A stretch of DNA of 64,000 nucleotides from Stenotrophomonas maltophilia (lineage in GTDB: Bacteria > Pseudomonadota > Gammaproteobacteria > Xanthomonadales > Xanthomonadaceae). Numbering within the stretch: the stretch's first letter is position 1; each line of letters opens with the position of its first letter. Below are positions 37,603 through 46,353 of the stretch, piece by piece. The translations under genes and the position numbers were made by a program. The notes below the pieces were generated by a model. The model saw only the letters and a program-made list of their open reading frames with translations. It did no database searches and was not told where the DNA came from. Where the stretch lies: the NCBI RefSeq assembly GCF_004920835.1, contig NZ_QFHO01000004.1:1-64000 (forward strand), read 5' to 3'.

Positions 37603-38382
37603 TCAGGTTCCGTCGCTTATCAGGAAAATGGCGTATACGTTTTCGGTGTAGGTGATGGGGCCGGCTTCGATGGATTCGCGTTCAGCGGGCGCCGGTGCCG
37701 AGGCCGGTGCGTAGCTGCCGGTCACCGAGATCCTGTCGAGATACTCACCATCCTCGCCCAGCTGCGGCCATTGCCCGGCCTGGATGCCATAGGCAAAGTT
37801 CGGCGCCACATCGGAGATGCTGTACAGACCGCGCACTTTTGTTCCATAGGCCTTGGCCAGCCCCTGCGCGGACTCGCGGGTCTTGGCCGCGGCCTCGCCC
37901 TTGAGCTCGCGGCGCAGCGCGACTTCACCGGAGTAGGTCGGGGCAACGCTGCTGACCTGCACGTTCTCATTGGCCTTCAGCGCGCCCAGCACGTCCTGCA
38001 TCTGCTTCACGCTGGCGAAGCTGGCGCGCAACTGGCGCGACACCTGGGTACCCATGAAGACCTGCCGGCTCTGCTCATAGCGGGTTGCCGGACCGATCCG
38101 CAGGTTGTCCGCACGTACGCTGCCTTCCACCGCCTTGTACTGCTTGAACAGCGCCAGCACGCGGGCAACGTTGTCCTGCACGCGGCGGCGCGCCGCATCC
38201 GCGTCCATGTCGGTCTCTTCGATGTTCAACTGCAGGCCGAACCGATCCGGCATCACCACGCGACGCGCCTCGCCCTTCACCAGCAGGTGCGGCTGCGAGG
38301 GAATGGTATTGGCCTGCGCCCACGCAGACGGGGCCATCGTGGCCAGCAGTGACGACCACAGCAATGCGCTCAGCAGCTTCAT
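37603..38382 (-). CDS. SIMPL/DUF541-domain periplasmic protein
   Basis: 259 aa, starting at the ATG at 38382, with a clear signal peptide ([20 protein letters not shown]). The rest is one SIMPL (DUF541) domain: [40 protein letters not shown] and a later [29 protein letters not shown] helix. Related proteins are linked to oxidative stress and form ring assemblies, but there is no enzymatic assignment. It separates trpE from trpG and is closely spaced to both (about 67 nt and 2 nt), so it is part of the same transcript. Confidence 0.85.
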   Translation of the reverse strand: MKLLSALLWSSLLATMAPSAWAQANTIPSQPHLLVKGEARRVVMPDRFGLQLNIEETDMDADAARRRVQDNVARVLALFKQYKAVEGSVRADNLRIGPATRYEQSRQVFMGTQVSRQLRASFASVKQMQDVLGALKANENVQVSSVAPTYSGEVALRRELKGEAAAKTRESAQGLAKAYGTKVRGLYSISDVAPNFAYGIQAGQWPQLGEDGEYLDRISVTGSYAPASAPAPAERESIEAGPITYTENVYAIFLISDGT

Positions 38383-38449
38383 GCGGTACTCCTTGTCTTG
38401 AATGGGAACAGCGGAAGGTGCCGCGGCGTCGGCCACGGCACGGCAGAAC

Positions 38450-39925
38450 TCACAGACCCTTGGCGGCCTGGGCGACGGCGCGGAACAGGGCACGGCCCTT
38501 GTTCATCGTCTCGTCCCATTCCTTGTCCGGGTCCGAGTCGTAGACGATGCCTGCGCCGGCCTGCACGTACAGGCGGCCGTCCTTGATCACCGCAGTGCGG
38601 ATCGCGATCGCGGTATCGGCATCGCCGTGCCAGCCGATGTAGCCGATGCTGCCGGCGTAGACATTGCGCTTGATCGGTTCCAGCTCGCGGATCACTTCCA
38701 GCGCGCGGATCTTCGGCGCACCGCTGACCGTACCGGCCGGGAAGGTGGCGCGCAGCACGTCGGCGTAGCTCAAGCCCGGCTGCAGCTGCCCGGTCACTTC
38801 GCTGACGATGTGCATGACGTGGCTGTAGCGTTCGATCACGAACTGCTCGCCCACTTCCACGGTGCCGGCCTTCGAAACACGACCGGCGTCGTTGCGGCCA
38901 AGGTCGATCAGCATCAGGTGCTCGGCGCGTTCCTTCGGATCGGCCAGCAGTTCTGCTTCCAGCGCCTGATCCAGCTCGGGCGTGGCACCGCGCGGACGGG
39001 TACCTGCGATCGGGCGCACGGTCACTTCACCGTCCTGCAGGCGCACCAGGATTTCCGGCGAGGAGCCGACCACCTGCAGGTCGCCGACATCCAGGAAGTA
39101 CATGTACGGCGAGGGGTTCAGCGCACGCAGCGCGCGGTACACATCCACCGGGCGCGCCTTGAACGGTACGCTCAGGCGTTGGCTGAGCACCACCTGGAAG
39201 ATGTCGCCGGCGCGGATGTATTCCTTGCTGCGCTGGACCGCATCGACGAAACCTTCGCGGGTGAACCCGGAGACGAAATCGGACTCGTCCAGCACGTCGC
39301 TGTTAAGCGGTGCGGGATAGCCGGCACCCGGTGCGCGCAGCTTGGCGGTCAACGCATCCAGGCGTGCCTGGGCCTGCTCGAAGGCACCGTCGGTACGCGG
39401 GTCGGCATGCACGATCAGGTACAGCCGGCCCTTCAGGTTGTCGAACACCGCCAGTTCGTTGGAGTCCAGCAGCAGAATGTCCGGCGTGCCCAGCTCATCG
39501 CGGCCAGCCGGCGGGGCCAGGCGCGGCTCGATGTAGCCGATGCACTCGAAACCGAACCAGCCGACCAGACCACCGGTGAAGCCCGGCAGGCCGTCCAGCT
39601 TGGGCACCGAATGGGCGCTGCGCAGCGCCTCGACCTCGGCAAACGGATCGGCGACCTCGCGGGTTTCCACCACCTGCCCGTCCTGGCGCACGGTCAGGGT
39701 GTGGCCGTGGAAGGCGTACACGCGACGTGCCGGCAGGCCGATGATCGAGTAACGACCAAAGCGCTCGCCGCCTTCGACGGATTCAAACAGGTAGGTATTG
39801 GGGCCGTCGGCGAGCTTCAGATAGACCGAAAGCGGCGTGTCCAGGTCGGACAGCACTTCGCGGACAACGGGAATATGGGTGTGGCCTTCAGCGGCCTGCT
39901 GCAGAAACTGAGCGTGCGAGTTCAA
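38450..39925 (-). CDS. trpE: Anthranilate synthase component I
   Basis: Chorismate-using subunit of 491 aa. The start is a TTG at 39925 with a GGAAGGAAAG site just upstream; no ATG is in a suitable place. The N-terminal feedback-binding LESVEGGERFGRYSIIG-type motif (here FESVEGGERFGRYSIIG) and the catalytic block (IAGTRPRGATPELD, HLMLIDLGRNDAGRVSKAGT, GTVSGAPKIRALEVI) are complete. The 176-bp upstream gap shows no obvious Trp-rich leader peptide, so classical attenuation is not seen. Confidence 0.96.
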   Translation of the reverse strand: MNSHAQFLQQAAEGHTHIPVVREVLSDLDTPLSVYLKLADGPNTYLFESVEGGERFGRYSIIGLPARRVYAFHGHTLTVRQDGQVVETREVADPFAEVEALRSAHSVPKLDGLPGFTGGLVGWFGFECIGYIEPRLAPPAGRDELGTPDILLLDSNELAVFDNLKGRLYLIVHADPRTDGAFEQAQARLDALTAKLRAPGAGYPAPLNSDVLDESDFVSGFTREGFVDAVQRSKEYIRAGDIFQVVLSQRLSVPFKARPVDVYRALRALNPSPYMYFLDVGDLQVVGSSPEILVRLQDGEVTVRPIAGTRPRGATPELDQALEAELLADPKERAEHLMLIDLGRNDAGRVSKAGTVEVGEQFVIERYSHVMHIVSEVTGQLQPGLSYADVLRATFPAGTVSGAPKIRALEVIRELEPIKRNVYAGSIGYIGWHGDADTAIAIRTAVIKDGRLYVQAGAGIVYDSDPDKEWDETMNKGRALFRAVAQAAKGL

Positions 39926-40101
39926 GACGACTTTCCTTCCGGGACACAGCGTTATGGGGACGGACGACGGCAACAGGCCACCATCGCCACCAACGGCGTG
40001 CGGAAGAAAGGGTATGCGGGGTCGTCAGGCTGGACACCCAATGACTGTATCGCAGCTTTGGCCGCAGGGAAACCCTTTGGCGACGGGCGGTTTGCGCCGC
40101 C

Positions 40102-42483
40102 CTAGCCCATCCGCCGTGCCTGTTCCTGGGTCTCCTGCACCTGCTGCTGGGCCAGCGATACCCCCTGCGCCTGCTCGCGACTGGCGTTGATCGCGTCAAC
40201 CTGGGCCGTGCTCGCGCTCAGGGGTTGGGCCATGCCCGCTGCCACATCGACGTGGGCATGGCGGCGGTGCGCGGCGTTCAGGTCCGGCGTATCCACCGCG
40301 AAGGCACGGCTGTGATCCTCGCTGAGCACCACGTGGGAAATGGACTCCAGCCCTTCGCGCTTGGCCTGTACGGCCAGTGCGCCGGCGAGCTGGTCGCTCT
40401 GCAGGTCAGGCACCCGGTTGTGGGCGCGGTCCAGGGCGTGGACCCCGGTCTGTGCGCCATTGAACAACCGGTAGTCGGTGTGGCCAGGGTCATTGATGCC
40501 GTGCCCGCGCGCAGCGGACTCTGCTGCCACGCTGGCGCGGCGGCCATCCTCGGGATGCTGTATGCGCTGGTGCTGCTCGACCAGCTTGCGGGCGACGGCT
40601 TCCTGCTTGATCAGTTCCGAGTCCAGGCTGGGAATGACAGTCTCGGCCATGCCATGGCGGGCAGTTGCCTCGCCAAACGCTGGACCGATGTCACGGATCA
40701 GTCGCGCGGACTGAGCGAGATTGGAGAGCTTCACCGCATCCAATGGCAGGACACCGGTGGGTACATGCGTTGCTGCCGCAGTGCCCACCCCCACACTGAT
40801 GCCCCCGACCGTCGCCATGGCAGCTGGCGCTTGGGCGGTAACGCCCTTTACCTTCGATGCCACCAGGTCATAGCCGCGGTCCACATGGGCGCCGGCGGTG
40901 GCAAAACCGTTCTGCAGCTTGCCGGCCACCCACTGCCCGTCATTGCCGATGGCCGTGGCCGTCCGCTCGCCAAAGGCACGCGTCCACTCGGCATCCGCAT
41001 GTGCTTGCCGCGATGCGAGCACCGCACGCTGCTCGCCCGTAGTACGTGCCCTTTCGGCCTCTTTGGCCAACCTGTCGGACGCGTCATCCAAACCAATCCG
41101 ACCGGCTACCCACGACAGTGCGGACATGCCATGGGAACTGGCCTGCGACTGCGCGCGGTGCAGGGTTGCCTCTATGCCTCCGGTCAGCTCGCGCCCGGAG
41201 GCGATCACGGTGGTGGTCGCCCGGGTACCCACCTGGAGCGTGGTCGATCCCATGTTCACGACCTGGCCAATGGCCATGCCCTGGGTCCTGAGGATCTGCT
41301 CTGCGCCATCGCCGACCCTGTCCAGCACATGCGCGCCAGTCGCACCCGCGCGTTCAACCTGCTCACCGATCACACGCCCACCGCGCATGCCGTAACCAGT
41401 GGCGTGCAGCACCGTGGACAGCGGTCCAGCCAGCTCTGCAACCTGGCTTGGCGCCGCTACCTGCGAACGATTGACGATATTGCCCTGTGCGTCGCGTGCC
41501 TTGGCCTCGAGCAGCAGTTCGGCACGGCCAGCGGCAACCGGGATATTGCGCAGGGCTTCCTGCCCCGGCTGGGTCGCCAGTTGTTCGATGAACTGCGCTG
41601 CGGACGTCTGCGCACCCGGTGGCATCATCTCGCGCAGTTTGTCGCCCACCAGCTTCTGCATGGCGGGCTCCTTCAGCAACATGCCCATTTCATTGGCAAG
41701 CACGCCATAGCCGCGACGCTGCTGCTCGCTCAGGCGCTGCATGCCGTTCTGCACGTCATTCAGCACCTCGCCGGTGGTCTGGTAGGTGTGCACGCTTTGT
41801 TGCGGGTTGAAGGTGGGCAGACCATTTTCCTTCGCGAAACGAGCCGCCGTTTCCGGATGCAGGCCTGCCGCATTGAAGGTGGTAGCCCGTGCGCCGGTGA
41901 CGGCCGACGCGGCGGAAGCCATGCCGCCACCGAGGGAGTGACCGGCGATTTCGAAGTTATTGCCAATGCGATCATTCAGCTGCGTGGCAAGTGACATGGC
42001 GCGATCGTAGTAGTCGCTTCGCATCCCAATGCCTTGCTGCCCATTGTTCAGAAAATCCTCGCCGCCCGACTCACGCCATCCATTCGGTGCAAGAGGATCG
42101 GCGATCTTACCGGTGGAGCCTTTGTAGACCACCACCGGCTTTGCGTCTGCACCGAAAAGCGCTTTGTCGGGAACATATATTTCCGCACGGAATCCAGACT
42201 GCGGCGGTTGCAGAAGCTCACGCAACTCTTCGTCAGACATGTTGATGCCTGCAGCGCGCAGTGCATCCGGATCGGAGCTGCCGCGCGTCCATCCCACGGG
42301 AGGCGCACCTTCGTGCTTGGCTGATTGATAGACATCAGCTGCGAGACCAGACATTTCACGCGCGTGATAGGTCTCCTGAAGACGATCAGCTTCCCTGTCA
42401 TTGCCGCTTTCCCGCAGCTGTTGAACGAGAAGATCCTGCTGCTGGAGGGCGCGCGCACGCGCCTCGATGTCGGTTCCATTCAT
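40102..42483 (-). CDS. Lipase with XVIPCD tail: predicted T4SS antibacterial effector
   Basis: 793 aa from the ATG at 42483 with GGAG 8 nt before it. Residues 95-260 form an alpha/beta-hydrolase of the class 3 lipase kind with nucleophile elbow GHSLGG (S183) and a following VHTYQTTGEVLND segment that may hold a His/Asp partner. Residues 400-640 are helical and Ala-rich. Residues 662-793 match the XVIPCD secretion domain recognised by the VirD4 coupling protein of Xanthomonadales T4SS: DPGHTDYRLFNGAQTGVHALD, SISHVVLSEDHSRAFAVD, LNAAHRRHAHVDVAAGMAQPL, and a Gln-rich tail. There is no signal peptide. Phospholipase attack on rival cells is the likely role. A divergent ankyrin lipoprotein is the candidate immunity protein. 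Confidence 0.85.
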   Translation of the reverse strand: MNGTDIEARARALQQQDLLVQQLRESGNDREADRLQETYHAREMSGLAADVYQSAKHEGAPPVGWTRGSSDPDALRAAGINMSDEELRELLQPPQSGFRAEIYVPDKALFGADAKPVVVYKGSTGKIADPLAPNGWRESGGEDFLNNGQQGIGMRSDYYDRAMSLATQLNDRIGNNFEIAGHSLGGGMASAASAVTGARATTFNAAGLHPETAARFAKENGLPTFNPQQSVHTYQTTGEVLNDVQNGMQRLSEQQRRGYGVLANEMGMLLKEPAMQKLVGDKLREMMPPGAQTSAAQFIEQLATQPGQEALRNIPVAAGRAELLLEAKARDAQGNIVNRSQVAAPSQVAELAGPLSTVLHATGYGMRGGRVIGEQVERAGATGAHVLDRVGDGAEQILRTQGMAIGQVVNMGSTTLQVGTRATTTVIASGRELTGGIEATLHRAQSQASSHGMSALSWVAGRIGLDDASDRLAKEAERARTTGEQRAVLASRQAHADAEWTRAFGERTATAIGNDGQWVAGKLQNGFATAGAHVDRGYDLVASKVKGVTAQAPAAMATVGGISVGVGTAAATHVPTGVLPLDAVKLSNLAQSARLIRDIGPAFGEATARHGMAETVIPSLDSELIKQEAVARKLVEQHQRIQHPEDGRRASVAAESAARGHGINDPGHTDYRLFNGAQTGVHALDRAHNRVPDLQSDQLAGALAVQAKREGLESISHVVLSEDHSRAFAVDTPDLNAAHRRHAHVDVAAGMAQPLSASTAQVDAINASREQAQGVSLAQQQVQETQEQARRMG

Positions 42484-42585
42484 GGCAAACTCCATTGCGC
42501 CGGGCACGGGCTTGGGCACGCGATGCTTATCGATTATCAGAACTTTTTGCTAATGTCACGTTTCAGCCCAATCATCAGGATGATA
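42484..42585. promoter_or_regulatory. Divergent promoter region of effector and ankyrin genes
   Basis: A 102-bp gap, AT-rich in its middle. Toward the ankyrin gene, TTGGGC (42512-42517) and TATCAG (42535-42540) with a 17-nt spacer form a plausible promoter. On the other strand GATAAT (42533-42538) may be a -10 box for the effector. The two overlap, so the genes may be regulated together. Confidence 0.45.
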
Positions 42586-43446
42586 ATGCGCATTCACTTT
42601 CACAAATGTGTGCAGAAAGCCCTCATCTCCGCGGCTTGTCTCACACTTTTGCTGATCAGCGGCTGCGCGGCATCATCGAGTCATGGAGCAGACAACTACT
42701 TTGAAGGGAGGGCTCTGCAGCTTGCCATCGCCACGGAAAGCGGCGATTCAAAGGCCATTCGCCGCCTCATCGTTGAAGAGGGTGTCGATCCGGACAAGAC
42801 GTTCTCGCGTGAAGACGGGATTCCCATGGTCGCCTGGCCTCTACGCACAGGCAGTCTGGACGGCCTCCGCGCACTTCTTGAAAACGGGGCAGATCCAAAT
42901 GCCCGCGCTTACAAGGTCGTGGATGGCCGCAGACTTGGCTACAACAACGCCATGGTCTACGCCGCAAAGCTGGACGACGCGCGCTACCTGCAGTTGCTGC
43001 TCAAGTACGGCGGCGATCCCAACACGCGGAATTCGGCAGGCGAAACGTTGCTGTTTCAAGCCTTCATCGCAGGCAATCAGTGGGAGAACGTGAAACTTCT
43101 GATTGAGAATGGAGCGAACATCAATGAATCCAATCGCGGCACCGCCGACACAGTCCTCAGCTGGTACACCACCCGGGGTGGATTCGAGCATGCCTATTGG
43201 CTGCTGGAGCACGGGGCCGACCCTACGGTGATGCTGAAATCATCCATCGGCGCTCCCGACAGAATGCTGATCGCCGAGCACATCTTCTGGGGCATCACTA
43301 CACCCGATCTTCTGCCATGGCAGAAGAAGTGCCAGCAGTGGCTTGTCGCCCGGGGCATCCCTCGTCCCCCGATGCCAAAAGGCATCCGCGACAAGCGTGA
43401 AGCCTTCGGCTTCCCCACAAAGGAAGAAGACATTCCGCTGCTCTGA
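42586..43446 (+). CDS. Ankyrin-repeat lipoprotein, candidate immunity protein
   Basis: 286 aa from the ATG at 42586 (AGGA close upstream; the ATG at 42580 is an alternative). Lipobox LISGC places the lipidated Cys at 27. About five ankyrin repeats follow (GSLDGLRALLENGADPNAR, DARYLQLLLKYGGDPNTR, QWENVKLLIENGANINES, HAYWLLEHGADPT). A lipoprotein facing the periplasm fits neutralisation of a phospholipase that acts there, and ankyrin or similar repeat lipoproteins are known as immunity partners of lipase effectors. Base composition looks less GC-rich than neighbours, as is common for such genes. The link to the effector rests on position. Confidence 0.8.
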   Translation: MRIHFHKCVQKALISAACLTLLLISGCAASSSHGADNYFEGRALQLAIATESGDSKAIRRLIVEEGVDPDKTFSREDGIPMVAWPLRTGSLDGLRALLENGADPNARAYKVVDGRRLGYNNAMVYAAKLDDARYLQLLLKYGGDPNTRNSAGETLLFQAFIAGNQWENVKLLIENGANINESNRGTADTVLSWYTTRGGFEHAYWLLEHGADPTVMLKSSIGAPDRMLIAEHIFWGITTPDLLPWQKKCQQWLVARGIPRPPMPKGIRDKREAFGFPTKEEDIPLL

Positions 43447-43454
43447 TTCCTGTC

Positions 43455-44387
43455 TCAGCTGCCGGAAAGCAGCACGCAGTCATCCGGCAGATGCATGCGC
43501 ACCCTGCCGGCCACGCATTCGATGCGGAAGCGGCGTGCCTGCACCGGTTCGCCGTCCAGGTTCAACGTCAACGGCTGCGTTGCGTCGATCTGCAGCCACG
43601 GCAGCTGCGCGCGCGTGGCGACACGTTCAAGCGCCGCCTCCTTGCCGCCGGTCAGCATCTGTCCAAGGGTGGCTGCGACTTCACCCTCCAGTTCCGGCAC
43701 TACGGTGACATCCAGCAGGCCGTCATCGATCAGTGCCTGCGGGCACAGCTGCTGACCACCACCCGCTTGGCGGCCGTTACCGATACCCAGCGCGATGAAC
43801 CCACCTTCCCACTGGAAATCCGGCCCGCTCAGGCGCGCGGTGATCGGTTCGATGCGACCGAGCTTGGCGATGCCAGTAATGACATACGCCAAACCGCCAA
43901 GCATCTTCTTCAAGCCCGCATCGGTTTCCACCGTGACCTGGGTGCCGAAGCCACCGCTGGCGAGGTTGGCGCACCACCATGGCTTGCCGTCGGCATCGAC
44001 GCGCAGCAGATCCATCGGGCGTGGGTGGCCGCCGGCAACCAGTGCGAAGGCCGCCTGCGGCTCCACCGGAATGCCCGCAGCGGTGGCGAAATCGTTGGCG
44101 GTGCCCATCGGGACCAGCGCGAGCGAAGGCAGCGCCTCAGCCGGCTCGTCGCGATGCGCCAGCGTCTCTGCGACCGCGCTGAGCGTGCCGTCGCCACCGG
44201 CCGCCACGATCACGTCCACGCCGTGGTCGATGGCCTCGGCGACGTAGCGCTCGGCATCACCGTCTTCCCAGGTTACCCGCACTTCCAGCTGCACGCCCTG
44301 CCCGCGCCAATGGCCGACGGCGTCGCGCAGTTCGTCGTTGCCTGCGGATTTTCCGTTGAGGATCAGGCGCCAGCGCGGGGTGGTCAT
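43455..44387 (-). CDS. yegS: Diacylglycerol/lipid kinase, YegS-like
   Basis: 310 aa from the ATG giving [12 protein letters not shown]; an in-frame ATG three codons earlier is also possible. The nucleotide-binding GGDGTLSAV and the [10 protein letters not shown] motif near residues 65-105 define the DAGK catalytic family, and the C-terminal half is the beta-rich lid. It phosphorylates a lipid head group, probably phosphatidylglycerol or diacylglycerol. It converges with the ankyrin gene, with 8 nt between the stops. Confidence 0.88.
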   Translation of the reverse strand: MTTPRWRLILNGKSAGNDELRDAVGHWRGQGVQLEVRVTWEDGDAERYVAEAIDHGVDVIVAAGGDGTLSAVAETLAHRDEPAEALPSLALVPMGTANDFATAAGIPVEPQAAFALVAGGHPRPMDLLRVDADGKPWWCANLASGGFGTQVTVETDAGLKKMLGGLAYVITGIAKLGRIEPITARLSGPDFQWEGGFIALGIGNGRQAGGGQQLCPQALIDDGLLDVTVVPELEGEVAATLGQMLTGGKEAALERVATRAQLPWLQIDATQPLTLNLDGEPVQARRFRIECVAGRVRMHLPDDCVLLSGS

Positions 44388-44459
44388 GCAGTACATCCAG
44401 TGAAAGGGCGCTCAGGCTAGCAACACGCCGTTTGCCAGCGGTGAATGTCACGCAGATGT

Positions 44460-44568
44460 CATTCAGCTGCCGGAGAATGGAAGGCCATAGCAGGGACGAC
44501 GGATGGAGGCAGGATCAGCCTCCCACGCATGCAGCAAGGCCACGCCAACGTTTGGCGTGGCTTTTTTT
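44460..44568 (+). ncRNA. Candidate CsrA/RsmA-binding small RNA
   Basis: Six GGA motifs lie within 43 nt (44472, 44479, 44494, 44501, 44505, 44512). The last is displayed in the loop of a hairpin GGAGGC-AGGATCA-GCCTCC (44505-44523), the typical CsrA target shape. The stretch ends in an intrinsic terminator (stem GCCACGCCAA/TTGGCGTGGC, 44539-44561, then seven T). No gene on the plus strand feeds this terminator. The 5' end and promoter are not defined, and the boundaries given are approximate. Confidence 0.5.
44539..44568 (+). terminator. Intrinsic terminator with no upstream gene
   Basis: A 10-bp stem with a 3-nt loop followed by TTTTTTT. The genes on both sides are on the minus strand, so it must serve an unannotated plus-strand transcript. 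Confidence 0.85.
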
Positions 44569-44610
44569 GTCTGCCAGAAGCATCCACCCATGGCGTGGAT
44601 GCACGTCATC

Positions 44611-45093
44611 TCAACCGTTGGCGAAATCTTGCAATGCCTGGCCCTGCAGCCGGTACACGGTCCACTCGTCCTGCGGTCTGGCGCCGGCTGCGGTGTAGAA
44701 CTCGATGGCCGGCGTGTTCCAGTCCAGCACCGACCATTCGAAGCGACCACAACCTTCAGCTACCGCCTGGCGGGCGATGTACTTCAGCAGCGCTTTGCCC
44801 GCGCCGGAGCCGCGTTTTTCCGGGCTCACGTACAGGTCTTCCAGGTAGATGCCCTTGCGCCCCAGCCAAGTGGAATAGTTGTAGAAATACACCGCGTAGC
44901 CGATGGCTTCACCGTTGGCCTCGCAGACCAGCGCGCGGGCGGTGGCGTCGGCGCCGAACAGGCTTTCGGCGATGCCGATCTCATCGGTCTGCACCGACTG
45001 CTCGGCCTTCTCGTAGATCGCCAGTTCGCGGATGAACCGAAGGATCAGGCCGGCGTCGGCGACGGTGGCCGGGCGGATGTTCAACAGTGCCAT
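44611..45093 (-). CDS. GNAT-family N-acetyltransferase
   Basis: 160 aa. The acetyl-CoA loop lies in LYVSPEKRGSGAGKALLKYIA and the preceding strand is GKGIYLEDLYV-like. The pattern resembles the diamine/spermidine acetyltransferase group (IRPATVADAGLILRFIRELAIYE at the start), so a polyamine or thialysine substrate is possible. The last 30 nt and the 3' gap adjoin the sRNA terminator. Confidence 0.87.
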   Translation of the reverse strand: MALLNIRPATVADAGLILRFIRELAIYEKAEQSVQTDEIGIAESLFGADATARALVCEANGEAIGYAVYFYNYSTWLGRKGIYLEDLYVSPEKRGSGAGKALLKYIARQAVAEGCGRFEWSVLDWNTPAIEFYTAAGARPQDEWTVYRLQGQALQDFANG

Positions 45094-45102
45094 GGGCGAA
45101 GA

Positions 45103-45150
45103 GGGAACGGAGGGAATTGAACGAGCTTAATCCCCTCCGTCCCCTTTTTG
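45103..45150. repeat. GGACGGAGGG inverted repeat with T-run
   Basis: GGGAACGGAGGGAATT (45103-45118) and AATCCCCTCCGTCCC (45129-45143) followed by TTTTT. It is the same sequence family as the hairpin at 59893-59964. Its T-run is on the plus strand although the flanking genes read on the minus strand. Confidence 0.7.
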
Positions 45151-45825
45151 TCAGCGCGCTGCAGCGACGTTGGCGCGCATCTGCGCGATCACGTCCTGGT
45201 AGCTGGTCTTGGCGTTGAAGATGGCCGAGCCGGCGACGAACGTGTCGGCGCCAGCGGCGGCGATCTCGCCGATGTTATCGGCCTTCACGCCACCATCGAT
45301 CTCCAGGCGGATGTCACGGCCGCTGGCATCGATCTTCTGGCGCACCACGCGCAGCTTGTCCAAGGCCGACGGAATGAAGGCCTGGCCGCCGAAGCCCGGG
45401 TTGACCGACATCAGCAGCACCAGGTCGAGGTCGTCCAGCACCCAGTCGAGGATGTCCACCGGGGTGGCCGGGTTGAGCACGATGCCCGGCTTGCAGCCCA
45501 GCGAGCGGATCAGCTGGATGGTGCGGTGCACGTGGCGGCTGGCCTCCGGGTGGAAGCTGATGTAGGTGGCACCGGCCTCGGCGAAGTCCGGGATGATGCG
45601 GTCCACCGGCTCGACCATCAGGTGCACGTCGATCGGCGCGGTGACGCCGTGCTTGCGCAGGGCTTGGCAGACCATCGGGCCGATGGTCAGGTTGGGCACG
45701 TAGTGGTTGTCCATCACATCGAAATGGACCCAGTCGGCACCCGCGGCCAGGACGTTGTCGACTTCCTCGCCCAGGCGGGCGAAGTTGGCCGAGAGGATGG
45801 AAGGAGCGATGAGGCAGTTGGACAT
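45151..45825 (-). CDS. rpe: Ribulose-phosphate 3-epimerase
   Basis: TIM-barrel metalloenzyme of 224 aa in the pentose phosphate pathway. The motifs [36 protein letters not shown] (metal-binding His and Asp), [15 protein letters not shown] and [10 protein letters not shown] are all intact. Upstream on the same strand, about 57 nt away, is the J-domain gene. Confidence 0.96.
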   Translation of the reverse strand: MSNCLIAPSILSANFARLGEEVDNVLAAGADWVHFDVMDNHYVPNLTIGPMVCQALRKHGVTAPIDVHLMVEPVDRIIPDFAEAGATYISFHPEASRHVHRTIQLIRSLGCKPGIVLNPATPVDILDWVLDDLDLVLLMSVNPGFGGQAFIPSALDKLRVVRQKIDASGRDIRLEIDGGVKADNIGEIAAAGADTFVAGSAIFNAKTSYQDVIAQMRANVAAAR

Positions 45826-45882
45826 GGCCGGGGCCTTCGGAACGGGGAAAGGGGTCTCCCGCCCGCAGGCGGGGCAATGGGG

Positions 45883-46212
45883 TCAGCGCTTGCGCAGGGT
45901 CTTGATGCGGTCGTAGGCGGCGTTGATGCGCCGCGACTTCTGCTCGGCCTGCTGCTGCAGCTCGGGGGCCGCGCCGCCGAGCTTGTCGGGGTGGTACTGG
46001 GAGATCAGCTTGCGGTAGGCACGCTCGACCTCGGCATCGGTGGCCTCGGAGGTCAGCCCCAGCTCCCGGTACGGGTTTTCCTTGTTCAGGCGGAACCAGT
46101 CCGAATCGAAGGCATGGCCGATCAGCAGGCCGATGACCGCACCGAACAGCGGATTGGGCCGGAACAGCAGGGCGCCGGCGATGAATCCGAGCAGTTTTCC
46201 GTACCAGCGCAT
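45883..46212 (-). CDS. Membrane-anchored J-domain protein (DjlA-like, short)
   Basis: 109 aa from the ATG at 46212. The N-terminal helix MRWYGKLLGFIAGALLF and the glycine-zipper segment GAVIGLLIGHAFDS resemble the membrane anchor of DjlA. A J-domain follows directly, with the catalytic HPD in SQYHPDKLGG (about residue 75). DjlA normally has a TerB-like domain of about 150 residues between the anchor and the J-domain; it is absent here. Activation of DnaK at the inner membrane is the expected role. Confidence 0.85.
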   Translation of the reverse strand: MRWYGKLLGFIAGALLFRPNPLFGAVIGLLIGHAFDSDWFRLNKENPYRELGLTSEATDAEVERAYRKLISQYHPDKLGGAAPELQQQAEQKSRRINAAYDRIKTLRKR

Positions 46213-46353
46213 GGCGCCCCAGGGTCGACCGGCGAAATGGACGCTCATTTTACGTCACAGCGGGCCCGGACCGCTTTACACTAGGCCGCCCGCTGGTCAG
46301 CGGGCCCGCCGGGTCCGTTGGGCAGCCGTATCGACGAAGCCCCAGGAGTGCCC

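Noticed and set aside
39926..40101. Trp leader peptide attenuator before trpE
   Set aside because: No short frame with tandem Trp codons and no terminator/antiterminator pair seen.
40225..41994. A 589-codon open frame antisense to the effector gene
   Set aside because: It has no recognisable domain and mirrors the codon pattern of the real gene. Long antisense frames are expected at this GC content.
42325..42585. Longer N-terminus of the ankyrin lipoprotein
   Set aside because: The extra 87 residues overlap the effector gene, and only the later start gives a proper lipoprotein signal peptide.
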